Shown here: piece after piece, positions 24,410-33,724 of the stretch
Layout of the letters: every line of letters starts with the position of its first letter
Position numbering within the stretch: position 1 is the stretch's first letter
Assembly: GCA_013696105.1 (NCBI GenBank)
Contig: JACCZE010000080.1
Coordinates: 1 to 39,654, forward strand
Length of the DNA: 39,654 nucleotides
Direction of reading: 5' to 3'
From: Planctomycetota bacterium
GTDB lineage: Bacteria > Planctomycetota > UBA11346
Program-made: the position numbers and the translations under genes
The notes under the pieces: generated by a model
The model's database searches: none
Told to the model about the DNA's origin: nothing
Seen by the model: the letters and a program-made list of their open reading frames with translations, nothing else

Positions 24410-24957
24410 GGGGTCCCTTCGATGCGGCGCTCGGCGCATTCCTTGAGCCGACGCTGCAGCCGCGACAGGCGCTGCCGGCAGGCGTCGGGACGGATGCCCA
24501 TCGCCTCGGCCGCGGCATCGCTCGACATGCCATCGCCGTGCACCAGTTCGAACAACCGCCGGTGCTCGTCGCCGATCTCGGCCATGCACGCCTTCAATGC
24601 CACCAGGCGTTCGACCTGCTGAGGATCATCTGGCGGCTGATGGCGCAGGAGCTCCTGGCGGACCAGCTCGCGCAGATGCCTGCGGTCGCGGTCCTGCCGC
24701 CGATGGTACTCCATCAGCTGGCTGCGGGCGATGGTGATCAGCCAGGCGCGGGGGCTGGATCCGGGCCGATACTGCTCGCGCTTGACCCACGCGCGCGAGA
24801 GGGCTTCCTGGGCCAGCTCGTCCGCCAGTTCGGGATCGGCGGTTTCGCGCAGCATGGTCGCGCGGATGAGGTGGTGGCAGTTCTCGACCACCTGCGCGAA
24901 GGCCTCCTGGTCTCCGTGCTCGCGCGCTCGCGTCATCCAGCCATCGAGGTCGTCCAC
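24406..24957 (-). CDS. ECF-type RNA polymerase sigma factor
   Basis: A 183-residue extracytoplasmic-function sigma factor. Region 2 (about 25-90) shows HLIRATMLRETADPELADELAQEALSRAWVKREQYRPGSSPRAWLITIARSQLMEYHRR, with the 'D..DE..Q+.....AW' core-binding helix and the -10 reading helix. Region 4 (about 122-180) has AEIGDEHRRLFELVHGDGMSSDAAAEAMGIRPDACRQRLSRLQRRLKEC, a helix-turn-helix for the -35 element. The 'LR.....GMSS..AA..MGI...ACRQRLSR' form resembles planctomycete ECF groups. The start is GTG with GGAGGGG just upstream. It is divergent from the MoxR operon across 115 bp and translationally coupled to the FecR-like gene behind it. Its targets are unknown but could include its own promoter or the facing operon. 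Confidence 0.9.
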   Translation of the reverse strand: MDDLDGWMTRAREHGDQEAFAQVVENCHHLIRATMLRETADPELADELAQEALSRAWVKREQYRPGSSPRAWLITIARSQLMEYHRRQDRDRRHLRELVRQELLRHQPPDDPQQVERLVALKACMAEIGDEHRRLFELVHGDGMSSDAAAEAMGIRPDACRQRLSRLQRRLKECAERRIEGTP

Positions 24958-25072
24958 TGCCCCTCCCGCCCCTACTGTTCACGACCGAAGCGCTCCTGCA
25001 ATCGCGCCCTGCGCGTTGTGCCGGCCACCCAGGTCACACCCTGTAGCGGAGCCATCACCCGGGGAGAGGGCC
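24958..25072. promoter_or_regulatory. divergent promoter region between the sigma gene and the MoxR operon
   Basis: This 115-bp spacer separates the sigma factor start from the MoxR start, so it must hold promoters for both directions. No -35/-10 pair stands out by eye. Control of the MoxR operon by the adjacent sigma factor is a hypothesis based only on position. Confidence 0.35.
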
Positions 25073-26089
<1,017 letters not shown>

Positions 26090-26102
26090 GCCCGGTGCTC
26101 TG

Positions 26103-26993
26103 GTGAGCCTGCAGGGCGACGTCCACCGCCAGGTGCTCGAGCGCCTCGGCAACGTCTTCGTCTCGGCGCGCCAGGCGGTCGAGTCGGTCCTCTCCGGCCA
26201 GCACCGATCGGTGCGGCGCGGTCTGTCGGTGGAATTCGCAGGTCACCGCCCGTACCAGGCCGGCGACGACATCCGTCGCCTCGACTGGCTGGTGTATGCG
26301 CGTTCCGACCGCTACGACGTGCGCGTCCACGAGGAGGAGACGCGGCTGCGCGCGACCCTGATCGTCGATGCGAGCGGATCGATGGGCTATGCGGGAAGCT
26401 CGGGGCGGTCGAAGCTCGATCATGCCAAGGTCCTCGCCGCGGCGCTCGGCTTCCTGATGGTCCGTCAGAGCGACTCGGTGGGACTCGTGACCTTCGACCG
26501 CGCGGTGCGCGACCATCTGCCGCCCGCGACGACCATGGGCAACCTGCTGGTGATGCTCGACCGACTGGAAGCCCTGGCGCCCGGCGGCGAAACCGGCATC
26601 GGCGCGGTGCTCAGCAGCCTGGCGCCACAGCTCACGCGCCGAGGCCTGGTCATCCTCATCACCGACGCCTTCGACGATCCCGACCGCATCGCCGAAGCGC
26701 TCAGCCTGTTGCGCTACCGCAAGCAGGATGTGCGCGTGCTGCAGGTCGTCGATCCGTTGGAGCAGAGCTTCCCGTTCCCGGCAGTCATCTCCTTCCGCGG
26801 ACTCGAAGGCGAACCGACGATCACGCTCGATGCCGACCGCATCCGCGGCTACTACCACGAGTCGCTCGCAGCGCATCGCCGCGCGCTGGCCGAACGTTGC
26901 CATGCCATCGGCGTCCAGCTCGAGACCCTCCGCACCGACGAGGACCTCGCGCTCTCGCTCATCCGCATCCTGATGCAGGGCCCGGCGACATGA
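26103..26993 (+). CDS. DUF58 / vWA-like protein, MoxR partner
   Basis: A 296-residue protein of the DUF58 family. The signature block LSVEFAGHRPYQAGDDIRRLDWLVYARSDRYDVRVHEEE lies at about 41-79. It is followed by a vWA-type fold with MIDAS motif IVDASGSMGY (about 89-98), PGGETGIGAVL and VILITDAFDD. There is no signal peptide or membrane segment, so it is cytoplasmic or membrane-associated through partners. DUF58 genes follow moxR genes across bacteria, and together they are thought to act in complex assembly. The GTG start is 13 nt after the MoxR stop. After it comes a 79-bp gap with a heptamer array before the BatA-like gene. Confidence 0.92.
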   Translation: MSLQGDVHRQVLERLGNVFVSARQAVESVLSGQHRSVRRGLSVEFAGHRPYQAGDDIRRLDWLVYARSDRYDVRVHEEETRLRATLIVDASGSMGYAGSSGRSKLDHAKVLAAALGFLMVRQSDSVGLVTFDRAVRDHLPPATTMGNLLVMLDRLEALAPGGETGIGAVLSSLAPQLTRRGLVILITDAFDDPDRIAEALSLLRYRKQDVRVLQVVDPLEQSFPFPAVISFRGLEGEPTITLDADRIRGYYHESLAAHRRALAERCHAIGVQLETLRTDEDLALSLIRILMQGPAT

Positions 26994-27037
26994 GGCCCCG
27001 GTATCCCGTGCGGACTCCCGTCTGCCGCTCGCCCGAT

Positions 27038-27072
27038 GTCGGACGTCGGACGTCGGACTTCGGACGTTCGCC
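27038..27072 (+). repeat. 35-bp array of five degenerate heptamers (GTCGGAC type), locus B
   Basis: The units are GTCGGAC three times, then TTCGGAC and GTTCGCC, ending exactly at the ATG of the BatA-like gene. GTCGGAC is the reverse complement of the GTCCGAC unit of locus A, so this is the same repeat family in opposite orientation. It lies between two co-directional operon genes and occupies the place where a ribosome-binding site is expected. Confidence 0.8.
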
Positions 27073-29289
27073 ATGATCTCACTCGCCAATGCTCTCCTGC
27101 TCGGCGGTCTGGTGGCGGTGGCGGCACCGGTCGTGGTGCACATCGCGCATCGTCGTCGCACGCGTACCATGGATTGGGGGGCGATGCGCTTCCTCATCGA
27201 GGTGGTGACGCGGCGCCAGCGGCAGATGTCGCTCGACCATCTGCTGCTCCTGGCGGTGCGGATGCTGGCGATCGCCTGCATCGCGTTCGCGCTGACGCGC
27301 CCGCAGCTGAGCTTCCGCGCCGCGGGTCTGGGAGACCTGATCTCGCGTACCGGCCGCACCGCGGCGGTGATCGTGATCGATGACAGCCTGTCGACCTCCG
27401 CTCCGCGCTCCGACCCGGCATTCGTCACGATGAAGCGCTTGGCGCACGCCTACATCGATACGTTGCGAGCCGGAGACGAGATCAGCCTGGTCGCCCTCTC
27501 GCGCCTGTCGGAACCCGCCGCGGATCCCATCTTCGACCTCGTCGGCGCGCACGAGTACATAGATCGGCTGGTCCCCACGGCGATCGCCAGCGACATGCCC
27601 GCGTTGATCGAGGCCGGTGTCGGACGATTTTCGCGCCATATGAACCCGCATGCCGAACTGGTGATCGTCACCGATGCGCGTGCTTCCGGGTTCTCGGTCG
27701 AGTCCAGCGACCGCTGGAGCGCCCTGCGCGGCCGGCTGACCGGCGCGGTTCAGGCCGCAGTGGGCACGCGTTCGCGGCCGCAGGTCATACTCCTCGCCGC
27801 AAGGCACGAGCATCCCCGCGGCAATCTCAGCGTCGCCGAGGTCGCCATCGACCGCACGCTCCTGCCTCCCGGACGACCGGTGACGATCATCGCCCGGCTG
27901 ATCAAGGACGGTGCTCAGCCGGTATCCGCAGCCCTGGTGCGACTGATGATCAACGGCCGGACCATCGAGGAACGCACACTCGATGTTCCCGGCGACCAGT
28001 CGCGTCAGATCAGCTTCGTGCACTCCTTCGACGAGCCGGGCAGCCACCTCATCGAGGTCGCTGTGGAAGGCGCGCGAGACGCGCTCGCCGAGGATGACCG
28101 CCGATCGCTGGCGGTCGAAGTCGAATCCGTCCTGCCGGTCCTGCTGGTCGAGGGCCGCCCGGGAACCGGTCTCGACGGTTCGCTCGGACTGCTCGCCGCC
28201 GCACTCGCGCCCAGGAACGTCGCGGGCGCTACGGGCAGCGGGGATCTCTTCGCGGTGAGCCGCGTCGGAGCGGATGGGGTGACCGAGCGTGCGCTCTCCC
28301 ACGCGCGCGTCGCCGTTCTCGGCGACGTTCCCGCGCTGGATGCGGAGGCCGTCTCGGCATTGGAACGCTTCGTAGTCGCCGGCGGCGGCATCTTCATCGT
28401 CGGCGGACCGGACACCGATCGCGATCTCGCGAACCGGTTCTGGTCCCGCGGAGGCGATGGCTTCCTGCCGACGGCTCTGGGAGCGCCCAAACGGGTACCC
28501 TCGGCGCATCCCGTGACCACGGCGGCGAGCCACCCCGCGGTTTCGGCATTCGCGGTCGGTGCCGCTGCCGCGTTACGGGAAGTCGCCGTGTCGCAGTACC
28601 TCGCGCTCACCGATCTGCCGCCCGATCTCGAACGGATCCTGGAACTGGATGACGGAAATCCCCTGCTCGTGACCCGCACCCGAGGCCGAGGCCGCGTCGC
28701 GCTCTTCGCGAGCTCGCTCGACGGCGCGTGGAACGACCTGCCCTACCGCAGCGCTTTCGTTCCCCTGTCGCGATCCCTGGTCGGCTGGTTGGGGGGCAAC
28801 ATCCTCCCGCCACGCAATCTGATCGCAGGCGACCGTCTCGCCTGGTTCCCGGCTGCCGATGGCTCGCTCGGTGACGTTACCGCCCAGGGTCCGGACGGAC
28901 AAACCCTGCCGCTCATGCGCAGCGCGTGGGAAGGGCACCCCGCGCTGGTCAGCGCGCCACTGACACGCATCGGCGCATACGCCATCCGCACCGGCGCCAG
29001 CCGACGTCCGATCTGGTTCCAGGTCGGCTTGGCCAGCGCGGAATCGCGACTCTCGCCCCTGACCGACGCCCAGCTCGAGGGAATCCTGGCGGGAATCCCA
29101 CGCCACGATGTGGCGGATCCGGCGCAGGTGTCAGGCCTGTTCACCATCGCGGGGAACCGCACCCACGAGCTGTGGCGCTGGCTGATCGCTGCCGGCATCC
29201 TCCTGTTGATCATCGAAACCGTTATCACGCAGGTCCAGTCGAAGCGCGAACGCAGCTACCCGCAGCCGGCGACCGGACGACCCGCATGA
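27073..29289 (+). CDS. BatA-type vWA membrane protein
   Basis: The 738-residue protein starts with the aerotolerance/BatA N-terminal domain: a first membrane helix (about 5-24), AHRRRTRTMDWGAMRFLIEVV, and a second helix LLLLAVRMLAIACIAFAL (about 57-75). A vWA domain follows with VIVIDDSLSTSA (about 96-107, D.S.S MIDAS). The middle has a beta-sandwich (PVTIIARLIKDGAQPVSAALVRLMINGRTIEERTL; CARDB-like), then a GATase-like region (ESVLPVLLVEGRPGTGLDGS...GGGIFIVGGPDTD). A C-terminal helix LWRWLIAAGILLLIIETVI anchors it. Large proteins of this layout are common in planctomycete moxR operons. The function is probably in an envelope vWA-MoxR complex. Its stop overlaps the next start by 4 nt (ATGA). 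Confidence 0.88.
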   Translation: MISLANALLLGGLVAVAAPVVVHIAHRRRTRTMDWGAMRFLIEVVTRRQRQMSLDHLLLLAVRMLAIACIAFALTRPQLSFRAAGLGDLISRTGRTAAVIVIDDSLSTSAPRSDPAFVTMKRLAHAYIDTLRAGDEISLVALSRLSEPAADPIFDLVGAHEYIDRLVPTAIASDMPALIEAGVGRFSRHMNPHAELVIVTDARASGFSVESSDRWSALRGRLTGAVQAAVGTRSRPQVILLAARHEHPRGNLSVAEVAIDRTLLPPGRPVTIIARLIKDGAQPVSAALVRLMINGRTIEERTLDVPGDQSRQISFVHSFDEPGSHLIEVAVEGARDALAEDDRRSLAVEVESVLPVLLVEGRPGTGLDGSLGLLAAALAPRNVAGATGSGDLFAVSRVGADGVTERALSHARVAVLGDVPALDAEAVSALERFVVAGGGIFIVGGPDTDRDLANRFWSRGGDGFLPTALGAPKRVPSAHPVTTAASHPAVSAFAVGAAAALREVAVSQYLALTDLPPDLERILELDDGNPLLVTRTRGRGRVALFASSLDGAWNDLPYRSAFVPLSRSLVGWLGGNILPPRNLIAGDRLAWFPAADGSLGDVTAQGPDGQTLPLMRSAWEGHPALVSAPLTRIGAYAIRTGASRRPIWFQVGLASAESRLSPLTDAQLEGILAGIPRHDVADPAQVSGLFTIAGNRTHELWRWLIAAGILLLIIETVITQVQSKRERSYPQPATGRPA

Positions 29290-32200
29290 ACCAGGATGGT
29301 TGGAACATCGTCCTCGTTGGAATCCCCTGGTGGGTGGTTCTTCCGGCTGCGTTCGCCTGCGGATCCCTGTTGCTGGTGCTGCAGCGACACGAGATCGCCC
29401 ACCTGTCGCCGCGCCGGAAGGCATCCCTGCGCGCGCTGCGCCTGATCTCGGTCTCGGCGGTGCTGCTCCTGCTGCTCGAGCCGACGCTCACCCACGACCG
29501 CTCGCTCAGCCAGAAGCCGGCGATCGCGGTGGTCGTCGACACCTCCGGGTCGATGGCCGCCACCGATGCGCACATGGCGGCGATCCACCGCCTGGACGAA
29601 GCGACCGCCCTGGGCCTGATCGAACCGAACCTGCGTCCGGATGTGATGCGCCGTGCGGCGGACGCGCTGGTCGAAATCCGAGCCGAGATGCCGACGATGA
29701 TCGCGGCCGCGTCAGTACCGAACACAGCACGCGCGCGTGCCAGCGCCTCCGCTGCGCGCGGCCGCATCGCGAGTGCGTGCGCGACGCGCGCGCGGATGCT
29801 GAGGGACCTCGTCGGCGGTTTGGCCGGTCACCCCGAATTCGCGCAGCACATGGGCGCGCATCTGGCTATCCTCGATCGGGTGGCCGCAGCGCTATCGGCG
29901 GATGCGCCAGGCAGCCCCGTGGACCCGGCTCTGGCCAGCGACGCCGCAGCGCTCGGAGAAGGGGCGGGAGCCATCCATGACCGGCTCCTCGATGCGCAGG
30001 CCGCCGCCGATGCCGCGCTGGTGTCCGGTGCGGATGCGGCCTCGCCGATCGCCCAAGGCCTGGAGCGCTTCTCGCGTCTGTCCCGCTGCGAGCGCGCGAT
30101 CCGCCTGGTGCGGGACACCATCGTCCCGGAACTGGAGAAGGTGGCGGAGGTATCCGTCGTCGCGCTCGCCGATCGCGCGCCGCGTCTGGACCTCGACCCG
30201 GCGCATCGGCCGAATCCAGGCGGTACCACCGATTTCTCGCAGGGGCTGTCCTACCTCGCGCGGGAATGGCCACAGGGCAGCACCGCCCATATCGGCGGCG
30301 TGGTGCTGGTATCGGATGGCCGGCAGACGGCGGGATCCGACGCGATTCCCGCGGTGCGAGCTCTGGCCGCGCGCGGCGCTCGCGTCGCCACGATCTGCGT
30401 CGGCGATCCGGATGTGCCCCGCGACGCGGTGGTCGCTGAACTCAGCGGATCGCCCGAGGTCTTCAAAGGAGAGATCGTGCGCCTCGATGCGCGGGTGCGC
30501 ATCAGCGGTTACGGCCAGACCGATTGGGACCTGGTGCTGTCATGCGACGGCATGGAGGTCGATCGTCGGACGATCCGCGGCACCGGCACCTGGCAGAGCG
30601 AACGGTTCGAGAATGGCGATGCGGTCGCGGGTCTGCATACCTGGGAAGCGCGGCTCGAACGATCGAGCGTCTCCGCCAGCCTGGTGCGCGCAGGCGGTGG
30701 TCTCAATCGCGAGGTGTGGTCCGGTATCGCTGGCGCATCCATCCAGGATCTGCTGATCCAACCGGGTTTCGACCAGAGGCCTACGGAATCCGCGATCGTG
30801 GAATCGGTGGACGTCCAGGATAATCGTGAGAATTATGGCGAGCGTCTGCGCGGATACGTCATACCGCCGGCATCCGGTTGGTACACGTTCTGGATCAGCG
30901 GCGATGATGCCTGCGAATTGCGGCTCGCGCTGGGCAGCGACCAGTTGGAAACCCGCGTCCTCGCCAGCGTCCCGGAATACACCGACACGAAGATCTGGGA
31001 TAGATTCGAATCCCAGCGATCGAAGCCGGTGTTCCTGCAGGCGGGCAAGGCCTACTACATCGAGGCCCTCCATAAGCAGGGCCTGGGGGCGGGACACGTC
31101 GCCGTCGGTTGGCAGCTTCCCGACAACAAGCTCGAACGGCCGATCCCCGCCATCCGTTTGGCGCCAGCGGAACGGGCTGTGCCGGCACAACCAGTCGACA
31201 TCGCCGACCAACCCGAGGCGAGCATGGCGAACAACGTGGCGCGATGCTCGATCGCCGTCATCGACGACCCCTTGAAGGTGCTGGTCGTCGATGCGACTCC
31301 ACGCTGGGAATCCCGCTACCTCGTCGGCCTGTTCGAACGAGATCGACGCGTAGATGTCGATCGCAGATACCGCAGCGTCCGCTTGGCGCGCGCCGAGCAC
31401 GTCCTCCTGCCTCAAACCCAGGGGGCGATCGACCTGTATGACGTCATCGTGATCGGCGACCTCACCGCGACCGAGATCACCACCGAGGACCAGACCCGCC
31501 TTGAACGCTTCGTCTCGAATCGCGGCGGCTTCCTGGTCTGCATCAGCGGTCCACGTGGAATGCCCGCGAGCTTCGGGCTCGGCGCCCTCGCGAGCGTGCT
31601 GCCGGTGCGCACTGGTACCGCAGCCACGGCAGCCCAGGGACCAGTGACGGTCGCACTTCCGACATCGGACGCCGGGGGATCCCACGATGCGATCACAACG
31701 GTGCTGGACGATCCGGCGCTCAATCGCCGCCTGTGGCCCGCACTGCCCCCTCTCCAGTGGTCGATTCCGGGAGTGACGGCGAAACCAGGTGCGCTGGTCC
31801 TGCTCGAAGGCCACGGAGCGCTTCCAGGACCGATCGCGGTGGCGAACCGCTCCGGTGCCGGACGCGTGCTGTGGATGGGAAGCGATGAGACCTGGCGGTG
31901 GCGTGACAAGCTGGGCGATCGTGTGCACCAGACCTTCTGGCTGCAAGCGGTGCGATGGGGCGTGGGCAGCCGATTGCGGGGACAGGATGTGCGACTCCAG
32001 GCGGCCATCGATCGCATCCTCATCGAACCCGATGAATCGGTCGAGCTGCGTGCCCGTGCACGCCACGGCGACGGTTCCGAAGCCAGCGTCCCCCGCGCCA
32101 CCCTGTCCGCCATCGACGATCGCGGAACGGTCGTCGCGATGAGCGAGCAGCAACTGGCCCTGCAGCCGGTGATCGACGCCGAGGGCATCTACCACGCATC

Positions 32201-32555
32201 GATCGGATCCTTGACCGAGGGGCGCTGGCGGATCGTGATCACGAGCGACCATCCCCAGCACCACGGCCTGAGCGAAATCCGCGAGCTCATCGTGCGGCAG
32301 CGCGGTAGCCGCGAAGGAATCGAGCTCGCTTCGGACCCCGCGCACCTCGCGCACCTCGCGGCTGCGGGGGGATTCCGATCTGGGGGAATGGATCAGGCCC
32401 GCGCGATCGCACGGGACCTCGCTCGCGGCCTGAGGCCGACGCTGACCTCCAAACGCTCGACCTGGAGCCTGTGGAACGGCTACGGTGCCTTGGTGGTGAT
32501 CACCGCGCTGCTCGCTTGCGAATGGCTCTGGCGCAAACGCCTCGGATTGCCGTGA
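29286..32555 (+). CDS. large vWA membrane protein with a PA14 domain (1089 aa)
   Basis: The real start is the ATG at 29286 inside the preceding stop (ATGA); the track's frame from 28926 is too long. Two N-terminal membrane helices (about 11-31 and 52-66) lead to a vWA domain with VVVDTSGSMAATDAH (about 80-94). A long helical insert (about 115-275) precedes the rest of the vWA fold (VVLVSDGRQTAGSD). At about residues 500-620 lies a PA14-type domain: YGERLRGYVIPPASGWYTFWISGDDACELRL...FLQAGKAYYIEALHKQGLGAGHVAVGWQLPD. A GATase-like part follows (KVLVVDATPRWESRYLVGLFERD; RFVSNRGGFLVCISGPRGMPASFG). A last helix LVVITALLACEWLW is near the C-terminus. PA14 domains usually bind carbohydrate, so it may attach to the cell envelope or a glycan. 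It closes the MoxR operon. Confidence 0.88.
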   Translation: MNQDGWNIVLVGIPWWVVLPAAFACGSLLLVLQRHEIAHLSPRRKASLRALRLISVSAVLLLLLEPTLTHDRSLSQKPAIAVVVDTSGSMAATDAHMAAIHRLDEATALGLIEPNLRPDVMRRAADALVEIRAEMPTMIAAASVPNTARARASASAARGRIASACATRARMLRDLVGGLAGHPEFAQHMGAHLAILDRVAAALSADAPGSPVDPALASDAAALGEGAGAIHDRLLDAQAAADAALVSGADAASPIAQGLERFSRLSRCERAIRLVRDTIVPELEKVAEVSVVALADRAPRLDLDPAHRPNPGGTTDFSQGLSYLAREWPQGSTAHIGGVVLVSDGRQTAGSDAIPAVRALAARGARVATICVGDPDVPRDAVVAELSGSPEVFKGEIVRLDARVRISGYGQTDWDLVLSCDGMEVDRRTIRGTGTWQSERFENGDAVAGLHTWEARLERSSVSASLVRAGGGLNREVWSGIAGASIQDLLIQPGFDQRPTESAIVESVDVQDNRENYGERLRGYVIPPASGWYTFWISGDDACELRLALGSDQLETRVLASVPEYTDTKIWDRFESQRSKPVFLQAGKAYYIEALHKQGLGAGHVAVGWQLPDNKLERPIPAIRLAPAERAVPAQPVDIADQPEASMANNVARCSIAVIDDPLKVLVVDATPRWESRYLVGLFERDRRVDVDRRYRSVRLARAEHVLLPQTQGAIDLYDVIVIGDLTATEITTEDQTRLERFVSNRGGFLVCISGPRGMPASFGLGALASVLPVRTGTAATAAQGPVTVALPTSDAGGSHDAITTVLDDPALNRRLWPALPPLQWSIPGVTAKPGALVLLEGHGALPGPIAVANRSGAGRVLWMGSDETWRWRDKLGDRVHQTFWLQAVRWGVGSRLRGQDVRLQAAIDRILIEPDESVELRARARHGDGSEASVPRATLSAIDDRGTVVAMSEQQLALQPVIDAEGIYHASIGSLTEGRWRIVITSDHPQHHGLSEIRELIVRQRGSREGIELASDPAHLAHLAAAGGFRSGGMDQARAIARDLARGLRPTLTSKRSTWSLWNGYGALVVITALLACEWLWRKRLGLP

Positions 32556-32769
32556 GGCCGTCGGAGACCCGATGTTTCCGGCTCACATCAGCAAACCAGC
32601 CTGGTAGCCCGAGCCGGGCCCCGTTTTCGCGATAAACCGTTTTCGTGATAAAGAGTCCGGCATTCCGGAATCCGGACCGTTCACGGGCACCGGGTGCAAG
32701 CTGGGTGGGGAAACTGTGCCCGTGTGATGGTCGATCGGGTATCATGCCGGCTGCCGATCAGGAGGCACC
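32556..32769. promoter_or_regulatory. intergenic region with tandem 16-bp repeats and a dyad upstream of the PepSY gene
   Basis: After the VWA gene, GCCCG-AGC-CGGGC (about 32607-32619) followed by TTTT is a weak terminator candidate. Two adjacent copies of CCGTTTTCGyGATAAA (32621-32636 and 32637-32652) form an AT-richer tandem repeat. GTCCGG-c-ATTCCGGAAT-CCGGAC (32655-32677) is a nearly perfect dyad. TATCAT at 32740 is a possible -10 with no good -35. AGGAGG lies 5 bases before the next ATG. The repeats look like regulator sites. Confidence 0.5.
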
Positions 32770-33720
32770 ATGACGCTCGTTCCAACTCTGGCCACAGCCG
32801 CGGCTCTGATCCTCTGTGCCGGCATGGCCAAGGCCTGCGACCACCACGAGATCGCCGACCACGGGCCCACCAGTGATCGCGCCGCGCACATGCACGACAA
32901 CAAGGTGGGTTCCCTGCGGGGAAAGGGTGTAATCGCAGCACACGGTCCACACGAGCCGGTGTCGTTGGCCGGTGCTCCGGGTCGACCGGCCACGAATGAT
33001 CGCGCCTCCGGTGAGGGTGAGTCGATTGCCGACCGTCACCCAGACGTTGGCCAGTCGGGTGCTCCGGCTCTCTCCGACGGTATCCCCGTTGCCGTCCGCG
33101 CGACCCTGCGGCGTGAACAACCGGACGCAGAGCCGTCCCGCCTGCGACGTTCGAGCGAGAACGGGCGCATCGTCTATCAGGCACGTTACCAACGCGAGGG
33201 TCGCGATCTGGAATTGAAGGTCGCCGAAGACGGGTCGATCGTGTGGCGGAACGATCTCAAGGAGCAGGCACGCCGGGAAGAGAACGCCCTACGGGAAGGA
33301 TCATCGGGGAGCGGTCGGTCGCCCGAAGCGACGCAGGACAACAAGCCCACCGCTGATGGCGCCCCGGGCGGGGACCGCGACAGCGGGGCTGATTCTCCGC
33401 CGGTCGGCGAAACCCCGAAGCCCCAGGACGATCCGCTGGAGCGCAAATTGAACGAATCGCAGGCGCGGTCGGCGGATTCGTCCACCGACTCCACGGACCA
33501 GGAGGAGCCGCCTCCGACCGGCAAGCGCCTGGCCATCGAGCAGGTCCCCGATGCCGTGAAAGAGACGATCGTGCGCGAATCTGCCGGTCTGGCGATCACC
33601 GACATCCGACGCGACAGTGACGACGGCCGCACCTGGTATCGCGTGAAATTCCGCGTCCCGGACGGCAAGGACATCAAGCTGAAGGTCGCCGAGGACGGGA
33701 CCGTGATCTCGCGAAAGTGA
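32770..33720 (+). CDS. secreted protein with two PepSY-like domains
   Basis: The 316-residue product has a signal peptide (MTLVPTLATAAALILCAGMAKA, cleavage before CDHH). Two related domains follow: about 103-162 (DGIPVAVRATLRREQPD...VYQARYQREGRDLELKVAEDGSIVWRND) and about 258-316 (VPDAVKETIVRESAG...WYRVKFRVPDGKDIKLKVAEDGTVISRK), both with the 'P..V+.T+......+..........Y.....+DG.+.E.KV.EDG' form of PepSY-like proteins. They are joined by an acidic, Ser/Pro/Gly-rich linker (about 165-255). PepSY-like domains often bind or inhibit proteases or sit in envelope proteins. A strong AGGAGG decides the start. The stop is 4 bp from the converging uxaC stop; the two stops form the palindrome TGAGCGCTCA. 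Its function is not known. Confidence 0.78.
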   Translation: MTLVPTLATAAALILCAGMAKACDHHEIADHGPTSDRAAHMHDNKVGSLRGKGVIAAHGPHEPVSLAGAPGRPATNDRASGEGESIADRHPDVGQSGAPALSDGIPVAVRATLRREQPDAEPSRLRRSSENGRIVYQARYQREGRDLELKVAEDGSIVWRNDLKEQARREENALREGSSGSGRSPEATQDNKPTADGAPGGDRDSGADSPPVGETPKPQDDPLERKLNESQARSADSSTDSTDQEEPPPTGKRLAIEQVPDAVKETIVRESAGLAITDIRRDSDDGRTWYRVKFRVPDGKDIKLKVAEDGTVISRK

Positions 33721-33724
33721 GCGC

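Noticed and set aside
24410-24589. Extended N-terminus of the FecR-like ORF
   Set aside because: Lies inside the sigma factor gene in a different frame and reads as Arg-rich noise; GTG 24409 with GTGA overlap is better.
28926-32555. Long start of the vWA-PA14 ORF in the track
   Set aside because: The first 120 codons overlap the BatA-like gene in another frame; the ATGA overlap at 29286 is the natural start.
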